DNA of 64,000 nt from Neptuniibacter victor (GCA_027943745.1 AP025763.1:2232001-2296000), one strand, 5' to 3'; counted from the stretch's first letter, positions 17,987 to 28,350 are shown. Notes: generated by a model not told the origin, from the sequence alone. Made by a program: numbers and translations.

Positions 17987-18015
17987 ATATGACAAGGCTT
18001 ATAGAATATAACGCC

Positions 18016-19377
18016 CTACTTTGTCACTTCTCGTTCATAGTTCAAACGTTTAGCCGCATCTAGGGTCAACATCTGCATAAACGCTTTGGTTTCAGCATCA
18101 TTACCCACTGGCGCACCACCTTGTCCGCCACCAAAAACATTCGTTGGTACTTTACGTTTTGCGAAAGCTTCCGCCCATAACTCTTGTATCTTTACTTCAG
18201 CTTCTAGCTTTTGGGCTAAGGCATTATCAGCCTGCAGAATAACTTTCTTCTGATAAGCTTCAGCATCAGCAAGGGTACGTTGTGTCTGCGCTTCAATTTT
18301 CGCTTTTTCAAGATTGATTTCAGCAGTCTCTTTAGAGATTGCCGCTTCTGCTTTCAATTTTTCAGCCCCAGTAATCGCAAGCTGTTTCTCAGTCTCAGCC
18401 TCAGTCGTTTTCTGAATCTGCTCTACTTTAGCTTGCGCTTGACGCTCAGCAACTTCACGTTCACCTCTAGCGATCGCCAGTAAACGCTGTTCCTCCTCTT
18501 GCACTCTCTGCTCACGGGCAATAGCACGGTCAGCCGACGCTTTTTGCTTCAACTGCATGCGCTCAATAAATTTCTGGTTAGGTTTCATATCCGTAACTAA
18601 CGCAGATACAACCGTAATACCAAAATCGATAAAGCGCTGAGATTTACGACGCGGCTGGCCATTACTATCGAGTACTTTCTTAACTAAGAATACCGTTTTA
18701 GCATCTTCACCATACTCCTCTTGATCAGTACCCAATGACGCATTCGCTGAGCCTGTAGGTGAACGCGTAGACTTCACAGAAACCTCTTCACGCTTAACCA
18801 AGAAAATGCCACTGCTCATCTGATTCTCAAACTCAGAATTGAACTCAGTACGACCACCAGCATAATATTCTTCTGCCGCCATTAACGACGCATTCGCTTG
18901 TAGCGTTTCTTTAAAAGCCGGTAGTAACGCGGTACGCAAAAGGTTTTCTGGAGAACGATATTCATGTGCTAATTGCAGAAATGACTCTTCGTCCGATGGG
19001 ATAGAGAAACGCACCGTCGCCTCAGCATGTGCGTCCACTTGATCAAGGAACATTATACTTAACGGAGGTAAGCTCGCGGATGCATTATCAGAATCTTTCT
19101 CCGCACTAATTCCATTCATGCCTGCCCCTGCCGATGCCTGCACAGTCATCGCACGCTTCCAGGAATTATACCGACCAAATGGATAAAATTTATACCCTAC
19201 TTCGGTAACAACTGCCTCATTACCAGTGACCGTACGTACATGGTAAATATACCCGGGCTCAGCATAGAAGAAGGATTTTGAAAGCACGTAGACCAAGACA
19301 AGTGTAGCGATAACCCCTAAGGATATTTTGACTACCATTGGAGAATGAGATTTAACAGTTTCTGATACTTCAGTCAT
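18016..19377 (-). CDS. SPFH/Band 7 (flotillin/stomatin-like) membrane protein
   Basis: A 453-residue protein with one N-terminal transmembrane helix (about 17-37), a Band 7/SPFH domain (about 60-280) interrupted by a Ser/Gly-rich stretch, and a long alanine/glutamate-rich coiled coil (about 285-400, AREQRVQEEEQRL and similar heptads). The tail contains GGGQGG. SPFH proteins oligomerise at membranes, organising microdomains or regulating proteases. No NfeD or FtsH gene lies beside it, so its partner is unknown. It has its own terminator and is not obviously in an operon. Confidence 0.85.
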   Translation of the reverse strand: MTEVSETVKSHSPMVVKISLGVIATLVLVYVLSKSFFYAEPGYIYHVRTVTGNEAVVTEVGYKFYPFGRYNSWKRAMTVQASAGAGMNGISAEKDSDNASASLPPLSIMFLDQVDAHAEATVRFSIPSDEESFLQLAHEYRSPENLLRTALLPAFKETLQANASLMAAEEYYAGGRTEFNSEFENQMSSGIFLVKREEVSVKSTRSPTGSANASLGTDQEEYGEDAKTVFLVKKVLDSNGQPRRKSQRFIDFGITVVSALVTDMKPNQKFIERMQLKQKASADRAIAREQRVQEEEQRLLAIARGEREVAERQAQAKVEQIQKTTEAETEKQLAITGAEKLKAEAAISKETAEINLEKAKIEAQTQRTLADAEAYQKKVILQADNALAQKLEAEVKIQELWAEAFAKRKVPTNVFGGGQGGAPVGNDAETKAFMQMLTLDAAKRLNYEREVTK

Positions 19378-19617
19378 AAAAATTCCATTTTTATTAATTT
19401 CAGTTTTTTGAATTTGACGATTACGTAAGACGAAATGAGAAGAATGAAGGAAGGTTATTACTTACTCTTGAAGAGTTACGTATTTTTAAACAATTAGCAG
19501 TAAAGTCACGCTATATATCTATCCGCCGGGGAAACCAGGTCATTTTTCGGAGACAATATATCCTGAGCGCATGTAATAACAAGCGTTCATAAACTGTTCC
19601 CCAAAAAACCTCTCAAA

Positions 19618-20481
19618 TTACTCCATAGCGATAGATTTAAAATCAATACTATCTCCTAATAATGCTTCAGCATTAGCGGTAATAAAGACTGTTAGAACGC
19701 GGGTCATCGCTGAATCACTAAAGGGTACAAATGCCACGCCTTCGGCACTCAGGCCGGAAGGCACAATCGTAATACCTAAGCCTGTGGCAACCAGTGACAG
19801 TGCTCGGGCATATTGATCGGTTCGGTGCTTAACATTAAGTTTGATCGGTTGTTCCCGTAAGCGTTCGATCACGGTATTCCGATACTCCCACTTAGTGATT
19901 TCGATGAATGGCTCGCGCGTAATATCGTGAAGATCAATACTATTTAGCTCCGCAAAGGAGTGCCCTTTCGGCACGGCAACGCCATAACACTCTTCCTCTA
20001 GATGAATAACTTTACAGTCCAGAGGAGGTGCCTCACCGGCATAAGTGACGGTAAACGCAAGATCAAAAGCACCTTTCTTAAGAGTCGTGGTCATTTTATC
20101 AGGTGAAGTATCAGTGATACTAAAAGAGAGGTCGTCTGCCTGCTTGGTCAAATCGGATAGTATTACGGATAACTTAGGAACGGGAAAATTTGACGCGACG
20201 GACAGATTCAACGTGGTTGCACTGACGTTATCTGAAAAGCTACGTTTTACCTGTTTGTATTCATTCAATATGACCTGAGCCGATTTTCTTAATCGTTTCC
20301 CTTCTGGTGTTAACGTCGCCTGCTTTTTATTACGAATAAAAAGTGGCTTTTTCAGCTCATCTTCTAACTTAGCGATAGAGGCCGATATTGCAGGCTGCGA
20401 GAGATGCGCCTTTTCAGCGCCTCGTGTAAAACTGCCGCTTTCTGCTATAGCTAAAAAATGCTTTAACTGCCTAATTTCCAT
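19618..20481 (-). CDS. LysR-type regulator, divergent from an acyl-CoA thioesterase
   Basis: A 287-residue LysR regulator with an N-terminal helix-turn-helix (AIAESGSFTRGAEKAHLSQP) and an effector domain. It is a clear paralogue of the LysR protein at 12937-13809: the first 60 residues share the SFTRGAE..SQPA.SASI.KLE pattern and LF.RNK......T. It is divergent from the thioesterase gene with 153 bp between. That spacer contains AT-rich repeats such as ATAAAACATAT and TATACATATG but no strong T-N11-A palindrome was confirmed. Effector unknown. Confidence 0.88.
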   Translation of the reverse strand: MEIRQLKHFLAIAESGSFTRGAEKAHLSQPAISASIAKLEDELKKPLFIRNKKQATLTPEGKRLRKSAQVILNEYKQVKRSFSDNVSATTLNLSVASNFPVPKLSVILSDLTKQADDLSFSITDTSPDKMTTTLKKGAFDLAFTVTYAGEAPPLDCKVIHLEEECYGVAVPKGHSFAELNSIDLHDITREPFIEITKWEYRNTVIERLREQPIKLNVKHRTDQYARALSLVATGLGITIVPSGLSAEGVAFVPFSDSAMTRVLTVFITANAEALLGDSIDFKSIAME

Positions 20482-20634
20482 ACCAACTCTGCCCCAAAGC
20501 CAAATTACTTACCCCTCTACAAAGCATAAGCAAAATCTATCATTTTTATAAAACATATCGATTATACATATGAAGAAAGTTTCGGGATACTAGGCTAAAC
20601 ATGACATCCAATAAGCGATCCAAGGAGTAAGCTA

Positions 20635-21039
20635 ATGGTTGAGACTTACCGAGGTGTAGTTTACCCAAATCAACTTGATCATATGGGTCATATGAATGTG
20701 CAGTGGTATACCTCAAAATTCGATGAGGCCACCTGGCATTTTTTCTCCATGCTCGGTTTAACCAATGGCTATATAAGAGAAAATGAATGCGGCATGGCAG
20801 CCCTTGAGCAGAAAACTGAGTACAAAGCAGAAGTGATGCCTGGTGATCTGTTGGTTGTAAAATCACAAGTGATAGAAGTTGCTAATAAGACTATCCGCTT
20901 TAAACACTACATGTATAACACTGAACAAGACACATTAGCGGCCACTTCGGAGCTGCTAGCGGTACACCTAGATCGCAGTGAACGTAGAGGCATCGCACTG
21001 CCCAAATTCGTACAAGCAAAAGCAGAATCGCTTCGTTAA
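20635..21039 (+). CDS. 4HBT-type acyl-CoA thioesterase
   Basis: A 134-residue hot-dog-fold thioesterase. The catalytic signature YPNQLDHMGHMNVQWY (about 10-25) carries the active-site Asp and the conserved DHMGHMN pattern; the C-terminal strands end in LLAVHLD. It hydrolyses an acyl-CoA of unknown chain. It resembles the thioesterases found beside carnitine/betaine and short-chain acyl catabolism genes, but none of those is present. The ATG has a strong AAGGAG site. Divergent from a LysR gene that probably controls it; a clear terminator lies 78 bp after the stop. Confidence 0.82.
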   Translation: MVETYRGVVYPNQLDHMGHMNVQWYTSKFDEATWHFFSMLGLTNGYIRENECGMAALEQKTEYKAEVMPGDLLVVKSQVIEVANKTIRFKHYMYNTEQDTLAATSELLAVHLDRSERRGIALPKFVQAKAESLR

Positions 21040-21117
21040 TCATAAATATTAAGCAGTACAATCATACGAAGCTGACTGCTTAATCACCAAATTACACGTT
21101 TTTCCTGATAGACCTTC

Positions 21118-21149
21118 AGCCCAATGCAATCTGCATCGGGCTTTTTTTT
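21118..21149 (+). terminator. Rho-independent terminator of the thioesterase gene
   Basis: Stem AGCCC..TGCA / TGCAT.GGGCT (21118-21142) with one internal mismatch, followed by eight T residues on the plus strand. Confidence 0.8.
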
Positions 21150-21159
21150 CTACTCTACA

Positions 21160-22674
21160 TCATGAGATCTTTGTAGGTGACTCGCAGCCCTTAGCACAGC
21201 AGCGTCCCGGCTGTTTAGAAACACGTTGTCCCTGATCGTAAACACCCCTATCCATCAATTGGGACACAAGGTCCTCTCGATTTTCAACATCATAGTTACG
21301 CCAAATTTCGCGCTTCATCGCTTCCGGAGAGCCTCCTCCATGTAAAGAAATCACTGAGTACCAACCCGCTTGATCAGATACGGTTAGATCTTCCATAAAC
21401 CGAGCGATATCGCGACGCTTATCACTGCTGATATCGGCTCTACCGCTAAATACCGCATCCAGTGACGCTTTTGTTTCCGGATTGTGATCCTCATCTGGCC
21501 CTGGCAAAGCGACAATCAAACCACCTGAGACGTAATGAGCAAGCTTATGCATATCATAAATCTTGGTCGCCAGAAGTAGCTTGCCGATATTAGAGTACAC
21601 CTTATCAGGCATAACGTTACCCGCTGGGTCCTCCTCGCAGTAAATGGAAGCAGCCACACCACAGGCATAAAAGCTTTCGGTGATCGTAATCAAATCCACC
21701 ATCGCATCACGAATATGACTATGCCTATCGACATCCAACCCATTGGCTTTAACCATAGTGGCACCTGCACCGATAAGCAGATCACCAAAACCCGCCCTAG
21801 CACCAATACAGGAATGACGATGGTGCGTTGCATAACTCGTCGTTAAAAACCCGCCCTCCTCAGTTTCTCCCGCAAGGAAAACTCGATCATTAGGAACGAA
21901 AACATCTTCAAATATGACCACGCCTGTTGACTGTCCGTACTTATTTGAGAACTTCGCAGCCTCCTCTCCCGGCCTACCAGCAGGCTTTGCAATAATCGTT
22001 ATCCCTTCTGCATCGATGGGCAGCGCACAACAAACGGCAAAATCTGAATCTTCTGGTCGATGAGTACGGCAAGGCATGACCAAAAACTCATGCATATAAG
22101 GCGCGCCTGTCACGATCGATTTAATACCACTAATCACCAAACCATCGGCTCGTCTCTCTTTGATATGAACATAAACATCTTGAATAGGCTGCTCTCCTGC
22201 CCGTAATGACCGGTCCCCTTTGGCATCGGTCATCGCTACTCCTAACGTTAAATCTTTTTCTTGTACTTCATAGAGATAACGCATGAAACGCTCATGGTAC
22301 TGGGTAGCATGGGCTTCATCTGTTCGTTTTGTTGCTTGAAATATCGCGTTCAGTGCATCATGACTCAAATAGCGCTGAGCACAGCCTGATACTTTACATA
22401 CTAAACGCACGGCCTCTAGCTTCTTTAACAGATCATCAGAGCCATCATTAATATGAAGCATCCGATTGACTAGCCTCCCAGAGCTGGTTTGAACAGCAGT
22501 CAGAAGATCCTTATGTGCCTCATCGTGTGCAAAGTCATATGTCACACCAACACCATTAATACCAGGCAGTAAGCGTGGATCATCAGCAACACTTTCAACT
22601 TGTTCACCGTTAATAAAAACTCGCGGTTTATACGCACGTAAAGAATCTCTATAGGCTTGAGCATTCATTAACAT
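21160..22674 (-). CDS. 4-hydroxyphenylacetate 3-hydroxylase (HpaB)/4-hydroxybutyryl-CoA dehydratase superfamily flavoenzyme
   Basis: A 504-residue member of the HpaB/AbfD acyl-CoA-dehydrogenase-like superfamily, with FAD-region motifs MTDAKGDRS (about 147-155), GIKSIVTGAPYMHEFLVMPC and a C-terminal QPGRCCAKGC cysteine cluster. The AbfD dehydratase binds a 4Fe-4S cluster through C99, C103, H292 and C299. By eye this protein keeps a Cys and His at two of the positions (C98, then Tyr where C103 falls; an HRHSC segment later) but not all four. A flavin-only hydroxylase or an uncharacterised isomerase is therefore more likely. A reductase (HpaC) partner is not nearby. The divergent TetR gene and shared operator imply substrate-induced control. 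Confidence 0.78.
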   Translation of the reverse strand: MLMNAQAYRDSLRAYKPRVFINGEQVESVADDPRLLPGINGVGVTYDFAHDEAHKDLLTAVQTSSGRLVNRMLHINDGSDDLLKKLEAVRLVCKVSGCAQRYLSHDALNAIFQATKRTDEAHATQYHERFMRYLYEVQEKDLTLGVAMTDAKGDRSLRAGEQPIQDVYVHIKERRADGLVISGIKSIVTGAPYMHEFLVMPCRTHRPEDSDFAVCCALPIDAEGITIIAKPAGRPGEEAAKFSNKYGQSTGVVIFEDVFVPNDRVFLAGETEEGGFLTTSYATHHRHSCIGARAGFGDLLIGAGATMVKANGLDVDRHSHIRDAMVDLITITESFYACGVAASIYCEEDPAGNVMPDKVYSNIGKLLLATKIYDMHKLAHYVSGGLIVALPGPDEDHNPETKASLDAVFSGRADISSDKRRDIARFMEDLTVSDQAGWYSVISLHGGGSPEAMKREIWRNYDVENREDLVSQLMDRGVYDQGQRVSKQPGRCCAKGCESPTKIS

Positions 22675-22735
22675 CTGATTTCTCCTATATACCCTTGCTA
22701 GTCATTTTCGACACTACTAGAATAATCTAACAGTG

Positions 22736-22785
22736 TTCAATTAATTAAAAATCTAACATCGTTAAATTATTTTAACAATGTTAGA
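22736..22785. promoter_or_regulatory. TetR operator: three TCTAACA half-sites, one large palindrome
   Basis: TCTAACATCGTTAAA (22752-22766) and TTTAACAATGTTAGA (22771-22785) form 15-bp arms with a single mismatch around a 4-nt centre. A third related site, TCTAACAGTGTTCAA, precedes it at 22736-22750. Each 15-mer contains an AACNNNGTT core. It sits between the divergent HpaB-like and TetR starts, a textbook autoregulatory operator. Confidence 0.75.
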
Positions 22786-22830
22786 ATTTATGTTTTTGTT
22801 CGACATGTATCCCTAATAAACGGTAATACG

Positions 22831-23442
22831 ATGCAAGCCTCGACTAAACGCACAAAAGCGGCTGAAGAAAAAAGAAAGTTAATTCTCTCATCAGCTAGGG
22901 ATATCTTTTCTGAAAATGGTCTGGAAGGAGCAAGTTTACGTGCTGTTGCGGCACACGCAGGCTATACCCCCGCAGCGCTCTATTTCCACTTTGATTCAAA
23001 AGAAGCCCTCTATGCTGAAGTGCTCCATCAATCACTTGCTAAGCTAGGTGAATACGTTGAAACGGCGCTTAACTCTGTTAAAAGTCACCCCGATCGCTTA
23101 CGCACTGCGGCAATGGCCTTTTTCAATTTCTATATGGAAAATTCACGTGATCTTGACCTAGGCTTCTATCTGTTCCGTGGCGGAATGAAACCCGCGGGAC
23201 TGGGTCAAGAGAGAGATATCGCACTAAATACGGCTTTGGAAAATGCGCTACTTCCTATCTCGCAGGAAGCCGTAAAGTTAGGCGCGACGGAAGAAGAAGC
23301 AAATCTGCTAATGGTTGACTGTTTTGCTCATGCAACAGGACTGTTATTACTACTCCACACGGGGCGGATTAGAATGTTTAACGCCTGTGCTTCCGAAAGA
23401 ATGGAAGCTTATGTGATCGATCAAATACAGCAACTCCAATGA
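22831..23442 (+). CDS. TetR/AcrR family transcriptional regulator
   Basis: A 203-residue TetR-family repressor. The N-terminal helix-turn-helix (about 14-60) reads KLILSSARDIFSENGLEGAS and then VAAHAGYTPAALYFHFDSKE, matching the family closely. The C-terminal 130 residues form the ligand and dimer domain. It is transcribed away from the HpaB-family enzyme gene, and a large palindrome with a third half-site lies between them, so it probably represses both. The ligand is likely the substrate or product of that enzyme, which is unknown. A bidirectional terminator follows. Confidence 0.88.
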   Translation: MQASTKRTKAAEEKRKLILSSARDIFSENGLEGASLRAVAAHAGYTPAALYFHFDSKEALYAEVLHQSLAKLGEYVETALNSVKSHPDRLRTAAMAFFNFYMENSRDLDLGFYLFRGGMKPAGLGQERDIALNTALENALLPISQEAVKLGATEEEANLLMVDCFAHATGLLLLLHTGRIRMFNACASERMEAYVIDQIQQLQ

Positions 23443-23488
23443 TCACAGACCCTGGGCAGTTATCATTACGACGACCTCTGATCTATAA

Positions 23489-23518
23489 AATAATGGCAGC
23501 TAACATGCTGCCATTATT
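23489..23518. terminator. Bidirectional hairpin between TetR and chemoreceptor genes
   Basis: AATAATGGCAGC (23489-23500) and GCTGCCATTATT (23507-23518) make a perfect 12-bp stem with a 6-nt loop between two convergent genes. Confidence 0.7.
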
Positions 23519-23549
23519 AAGAACCAAGTGAACGTCCCACGCAATAGCG

Positions 23550-25529
23550 CTATTCGAACTGAACAATCATCTGATTTAACTTACCGCTCACCACAACAAG
23601 ATTATCGGCGTAACGTTTGTTATTTTCTGCTTCATCTAAGCTGTTGTTCGCTAAATCGGTATTCTTCGACATCACGGTAACAATCTCACCCGCTAGATGG
23701 GACTGTTCCTCTGTTGCTGAAGCGATCTGCGTACTCATACGGCTAACGCTAAGGTTAGCCTCAGCGATCTCTTCGATAGCCTTCTCAGCTTCATTTGCGA
23801 TAGCCATCGTGGTTTCTGTTTTCTGCATATAGGTTTTTGTACGTGCGACCACCTCATTAGTGGTTGAATCCAACTGATTCGTTAGCTTTTTAATATCACT
23901 TGCTGCCCGAGAGGTGTTACCTGCTAGATTACGAACCTCGTCAGCCACGACAGCAAAGCCACGGCCCATCTCCCCTGCTCGCGCGGCTTCAATCGAAGCA
24001 TTTAACGCCAACAAATTGGTCTGCTCAGAAAACTCTTCAATAACCAACAACGCCTGTTGAATAGACTCCGTATCCTTTTTAAGCGATACCAAAGACTCAT
24101 TCGTGCCAGCCACATCATCAGATAACTCAGATATGTTACGGCGCGTAGCATTCATTAACTGACTTCCGCGCTGGGTTAGATCATTCGCTTGGCTTGTATA
24201 TTCCCTCGTACGCACCGCGTGCTCAGCTACATCCATAAAGGAGCTTTGAAGCTGCTCCATTTGCAATGCTGTGTTACGTGTACTCGATTGTTGTTCAGCG
24301 ACAATATGGCTTAAATTCTGCGCGCTGGTATTCATATTAGATTCTAATTCACGTAATACACCGGTTTCGCGTTTGATATTCGTTAGCAGATTTGAGAAAT
24401 AATCTTTTAAGCTGTTAATAGAGGTACGTAACGTTGTCACCTCGCTAATCTTGCTCGGCATATCCATCTGAACCTTCAGATCTCCTTCAGACAAGCGACT
24501 AACATAACCCGTCGCCCGGTGGAGAATCTGAGCTAAGCGATATTTAATCATCGACATACAAGCGCCCGTAATAATGATCAACACCACACAAACTGCGAGC
24601 AAGAAATATACATCCGCCAAAATGCCTTGATAGTGATCTTCCAGGTTAACTTCTAATGCTTGTAAGGAATGCTCAAGCTCTTCAACCTGTTCCGCCGCAG
24701 CAATGTTTCCTTGTCGTTTCTTCTCGGTAAATTTAGCGATATTCTCCAACTCTTTTGGGTAACGGCCCGCCAGGTTTTTAATAATCGTCAGTGTTTCATC
24801 ACCTAAATCTTCTGCAACATCATCCGATTCCTCTTTAGCCCAACCCAAAGCACTCGCTAAATCATCCTCTTGCTCATCGCTCACCTCTTTATAAACACCT
24901 AAACGCGGTAATGCATATAGCTTGTCAGCGGTTTCTTTCATGCCAACTAAATAGCTCTGGGCACTATTCAAAACACGACTATCACCTTTCGCTACACTGT
25001 CCTGCCGAACATAGGTTGTGGGCACCAAGTAACCCAAAAATTCTGCTGAAAGATCCAAATACTGTTGCTTCAGTTCACTCGGTGCATTTTCAGCCTTAGC
25101 TACATATTTCATCACCGCGGCGATCTCAGCAAACAACTCACGTTCACTATTAATAAGAAGAAACTCAGGATTCGATAACTTACCCGCTTCGCGCAAATTA
25201 TTAAGTGCGTTGTCTCGAACACTCAACATATGCTCTACCGCAGAGGTTTTAATATCTGATGGTAAAAGCCGATTTTGCTGAGTCTCAGCCACCAGCTTAT
25301 TAATGTCGTTATTAATCTTACTTAGTAAGGTTGCATCCCCCGAGGATAAATACTCTCGTATTGGGTTCTCTACAGCATTTCGAGTATCCGCTTCATACTC
25401 GTAATAACTTTTACTTGTCTGATAAGCATCGTTTAAACGGTCAAGGGACCAAACGATTGAGGTAGTTAATACTGCGAGAATTAAGAAAAGAGAAAGTGAT
25501 GTGAGTTTTGTTAACAGAGAGATTTTCAT
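23550..25529 (-). CDS. Methyl-accepting chemotaxis protein
   Basis: A chemoreceptor of about 659 residues. TM1 lies near residues 8-28, followed by a roughly 280-residue helical periplasmic domain, TM2 near 305-325, a HAMP domain ([24 protein letters not shown]) and a cytoplasmic signalling coiled coil whose hairpin tip reads [16 protein letters not shown]. The tip sequence is standard, so it should couple to CheA/CheW encoded elsewhere. No CheR-docking pentapeptide is seen at the C-terminus. ATG 25529 (MKISLLTKL) is chosen over the TTG 11 codons upstream because it begins the basic-hydrophobic TM1. Ligand unknown. Confidence 0.9.
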   Translation of the reverse strand: MKISLLTKLTSLSLFLILAVLTTSIVWSLDRLNDAYQTSKSYYEYEADTRNAVENPIREYLSSGDATLLSKINNDINKLVAETQQNRLLPSDIKTSAVEHMLSVRDNALNNLREAGKLSNPEFLLINSERELFAEIAAVMKYVAKAENAPSELKQQYLDLSAEFLGYLVPTTYVRQDSVAKGDSRVLNSAQSYLVGMKETADKLYALPRLGVYKEVSDEQEDDLASALGWAKEESDDVAEDLGDETLTIIKNLAGRYPKELENIAKFTEKKRQGNIAAAEQVEELEHSLQALEVNLEDHYQGILADVYFLLAVCVVLIIITGACMSMIKYRLAQILHRATGYVSRLSEGDLKVQMDMPSKISEVTTLRTSINSLKDYFSNLLTNIKRETGVLRELESNMNTSAQNLSHIVAEQQSSTRNTALQMEQLQSSFMDVAEHAVRTREYTSQANDLTQRGSQLMNATRRNISELSDDVAGTNESLVSLKKDTESIQQALLVIEEFSEQTNLLALNASIEAARAGEMGRGFAVVADEVRNLAGNTSRAASDIKKLTNQLDSTTNEVVARTKTYMQKTETTMAIANEAEKAIEEIAEANLSVSRMSTQIASATEEQSHLAGEIVTVMSKNTDLANNSLDEAENNKRYADNLVVVSGKLNQMIVQFE

Positions 25530-25781
25530 GTTCGGTCTACGCCTTTTATACTGGCACAACAAAAGGAAAGATCATCCTTTAAGCAAGTAAATTCATTCTT
25601 GAATGACGTTATTAGACTACCGCGAGATGACAGAAACATGACAAAGCACAATAAATAATGGTCACTTCTCTCTGACAGAAACCTTGTGCAATCCCATGAT
25701 TTATATAAGGTTTTTAAAAGACACTAATAAGAGACAGACCCAGAAGGCGATTACTACAATCATATATAAAGCAAATAGAAA

Positions 25782-25800
25782 CCCCTCCCATTAGGAGGGG
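25782..25800 (-). terminator. GC hairpin after the MFS gene
   Basis: CCCCTCC / GGAGGGG (25782-25788 and 25794-25800) with a 5-nt loop, followed on the minus strand by TTTCT; 46 bp past the MFS stop. Confidence 0.65.
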
Positions 25801-25845
25801 CGCCAGTTAGAAATTAGGCTCCATATAGCTTAATTCGTTGCCCTA

Positions 25846-27087
25846 CTAGTTCGCTGAAGCATAGCCCTGAAGCTTTTTGGGTGAGATAGGAAGATGTACC
25901 GCTGCGGCCAACACACCAAGCCCTGCACTTAACAGCAAAGCCCAATGATATGAACCAAACTCATCAAAGATTAATCCGCCCCACCAGCTACCAAAAAACG
26001 CCCCTATTTGATGGCTGAACATGACAAAACCAAACAACGATGCCAAGTTTTTAGTACCAAACAACTGCGCAACTGCGCCACTTGTTAAAGGAACAGTGGA
26101 TAGCCAAAGTACGCCCATTATCACGGAAAAGGTATAAAACAACTGAGAGTTCATCGGAATAAAAACCAACGCCATCAATAAGCAGGCTCTTAACCAATAT
26201 ATCAACAATAGCAGCCAAGGCTTATGCCAACGGTCACCCGCCCAGCCCGCAACAATCACCCCCACCACATTCGCGAGCCCAATCACCGCTAAAGAGTTAG
26301 ACGCCATCTCTGGCGGCAGCCCACAGTAACTGACAACACCGGACATATGCACGGTTAACAGTGCTATATGGAAGCCGCAAACAAAGAAGCCAACATTAAG
26401 TAGCTGATAGCTTCTATTTTGAAAAGCTTCAGCAACCGCTTGCCAATTAAACAATGGCCGAGGTTCTGAACTATCATTGCTAGGCTCAAGGTCATCAGCA
26501 ACATAAGTCTCTTTACGATCTCGCATGAACCAACAGGCGAAAACAATCAATAACAACGAGCTACCAAACAGTATGAAAACCTGTGACCAATCGAGAAAAG
26601 CATCGGTCTGTCCTAGCAACATGGCATAAGCAAACTGACCAAATGAGCCACCTGCACTGGTAATACCCAGCGCGAAAGTTCGTTTATGAGCAGGAAATCG
26701 CCTTCCAACAGCACCTAGAACAATCGGAAATGTTGTTGCGCCAACACCAATACCGATGAGTACCGCATTGGCCATAAAAAAGCCCCAACTGCTCTCAGTC
26801 AGCGCTGCCCAAAACATACCTGCAATAAAAACAATAGCGCCACTTAGTAATACCTTTGCGGTTCCATAACGCTCGGCCATCATCCCCGCGATGGGCGATA
26901 TAGCTCCCCATAAAAGGTTTTGTACGCCAAAACCAAATGCCAATTCAGACGTAGGGATACTTAGATCAATACTGATCTCAGGAAGCAGCAAACCGGTTGT
27001 CAGGCGCACCCCCATATTACAGCCCAAGATAAGAAAGGCAGCGGCAACGATCCACCATGGATTGATCTTGTGTTTACTATCTACCAA
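25846..27087 (-). CDS. MFS transporter
   Basis: A 413-residue major facilitator with 12 predicted helices and a central cytoplasmic loop near 200-215 (DDLEPSNDSSEP). The N-terminal half carries GVRLTTGLLLPEI and the loop 2-3 motif AGMMAERYGTAK; the C-terminal half has AGWAGDRWHKP. It resembles oxalate/formate or monocarboxylate-type MFS proteins, but the substrate cannot be named. The start codon appears to be TTG at 27087, with little ribosome-site support, so the exact N-terminus is uncertain. A GC hairpin follows the stop. Confidence 0.85.
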   Translation of the reverse strand: MVDSKHKINPWWIVAAAFLILGCNMGVRLTTGLLLPEISIDLSIPTSELAFGFGVQNLLWGAISPIAGMMAERYGTAKVLLSGAIVFIAGMFWAALTESSWGFFMANAVLIGIGVGATTFPIVLGAVGRRFPAHKRTFALGITSAGGSFGQFAYAMLLGQTDAFLDWSQVFILFGSSLLLIVFACWFMRDRKETYVADDLEPSNDSSEPRPLFNWQAVAEAFQNRSYQLLNVGFFVCGFHIALLTVHMSGVVSYCGLPPEMASNSLAVIGLANVVGVIVAGWAGDRWHKPWLLLLIYWLRACLLMALVFIPMNSQLFYTFSVIMGVLWLSTVPLTSGAVAQLFGTKNLASLFGFVMFSHQIGAFFGSWWGGLIFDEFGSYHWALLLSAGLGVLAAAVHLPISPKKLQGYASAN

Positions 27088-27120
27088 CGCAATGTCACTT
27101 TCGTATTGTTAAAAAGGATT

Positions 27121-27145
27121 CGCCCATTCAAAATGAACGGGCGGT
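27121..27145 (-). terminator. Hairpin after the DMT transporter gene
   Basis: CGCCCATTCA and TGAACGGGCG (27121-27130 and about 27134-27143) pair with one G-T mismatch, followed by a short T-rich stretch on the minus strand. Confidence 0.5.
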
Positions 27146-27249
27146 AATAATATCAGTCAGTTAGAAGAGATAAAGGTACAGATTGATCTAATAAATACAG
27201 CCCAGAATAGCAAAAGCAAAGATCCCACCAACATCGTCTACCCCGGACA

Positions 27250-28155
27250 CTACCGTTTAAAATTAGCAGACAACACCTTAAGCTGCCTTAAACTCAATCC
27301 TGCGATTAATGAACCAACAACGATAGCAACACAGGCCAATACTAGATTAAGAGTTAACCTTGTCTCTCCCCAGATGATTAACAGCAACACAGAAATGAGT
27401 GGTGCGGAATAACTGAGCACCCCAAGTAAGGGCAAATTACCTCTCTTAACACCATAATCCCATGTAAAAAAGGCTAATCCCATCGGCCCCAACCCTAGGC
27501 CGATAACTCCCAACCAATGCTTAAATGTCTCAGGTTGAACACTCTCCTCCCAATAGAGGTGCGCAAACCAAGCCAAGAGCGCGGTAAAAAAGCAGTACCA
27601 CCCTACAACATCAGTAGAAACCTGTTTAACAAAACGGCTCAAGACCGAATAGCTTGACCAAATAAGCGCGCAAGCGAACGCCAATAGATAACCCTGCATA
27701 TGCTCAATATCAAAGCTGCTCCCTTCAGCTTTATTGGCAATAATCAGCCAACATCCAAACAACGCTACCAGTGCACCCACTACCTGCTTTAATAACAACG
27801 ACTCCCCCGGTAGCAGCGCCGCAAAGAGCACTATAAACAAGGGCCAGAGATACGCGATTAAACTAACATCAACGGCAGGTGCATTGTTCATCGCTGCGAA
27901 ATAGCAAAAATGATAGCCAAAATAGCTACCGACACCCAATACCCAAACGGGTATTGGCTGACGTAGATACTGTAAACCCGATTCGCCCTTACGCCACCAG
28001 TTCATCAGCATCATTAAAAAAGCAATGCTAAACGTCATCGCTATCATCTGAAAAGGCGGAATACGTCCGTCTGTCATTTGAGTAAATAAGGCTAACATCC
28101 CCCAAAGCAAAATTGATATCGACCCAATCCAGGTTGCTTTCTGTATCTGTTCCAT
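27250..28155 (-). CDS. EamA/DMT-superfamily exporter (YddG-like)
   Basis: A 301-residue drug/metabolite transporter with ten helices in two EamA repeats. The first repeat contains the aromatic-exporter-like YLWPLFIVLFA and the second GYLLAFACALIWSSYSVLSR, both reminiscent of YddG, the aromatic amino acid exporter. If correct, it would balance the aromatic amino-acid uptake seen at the start of the window, but substrate is not proven. The C-terminus is basic (LKVLSANFKR). An AraC-type regulator gene lies 195 bp upstream in the same direction. Confidence 0.8.
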   Translation of the reverse strand: MEQIQKATWIGSISILLWGMLALFTQMTDGRIPPFQMIAMTFSIAFLMMLMNWWRKGESGLQYLRQPIPVWVLGVGSYFGYHFCYFAAMNNAPAVDVSLIAYLWPLFIVLFAALLPGESLLLKQVVGALVALFGCWLIIANKAEGSSFDIEHMQGYLLAFACALIWSSYSVLSRFVKQVSTDVVGWYCFFTALLAWFAHLYWEESVQPETFKHWLGVIGLGLGPMGLAFFTWDYGVKRGNLPLLGVLSYSAPLISVLLLIIWGETRLTLNLVLACVAIVVGSLIAGLSLRQLKVLSANFKR

Positions 28156-28350
28156 CGCTAAAACCTAATTATTTAGAATAGAGAAAGTCTACCGGGAGAG
28201 ATGAGATCAACGCTTTCACGACTCAGCGAATCTCTTTCGCTATCTGGCGGATTGACTGCTACCCGCTATTCAGCGATATAAATAAATCTGATGAACGTCT
28301 CGAAGGAATCACTCAGATCAAGCACTGTGATTAAAAGTGAGCAGTGAAAA

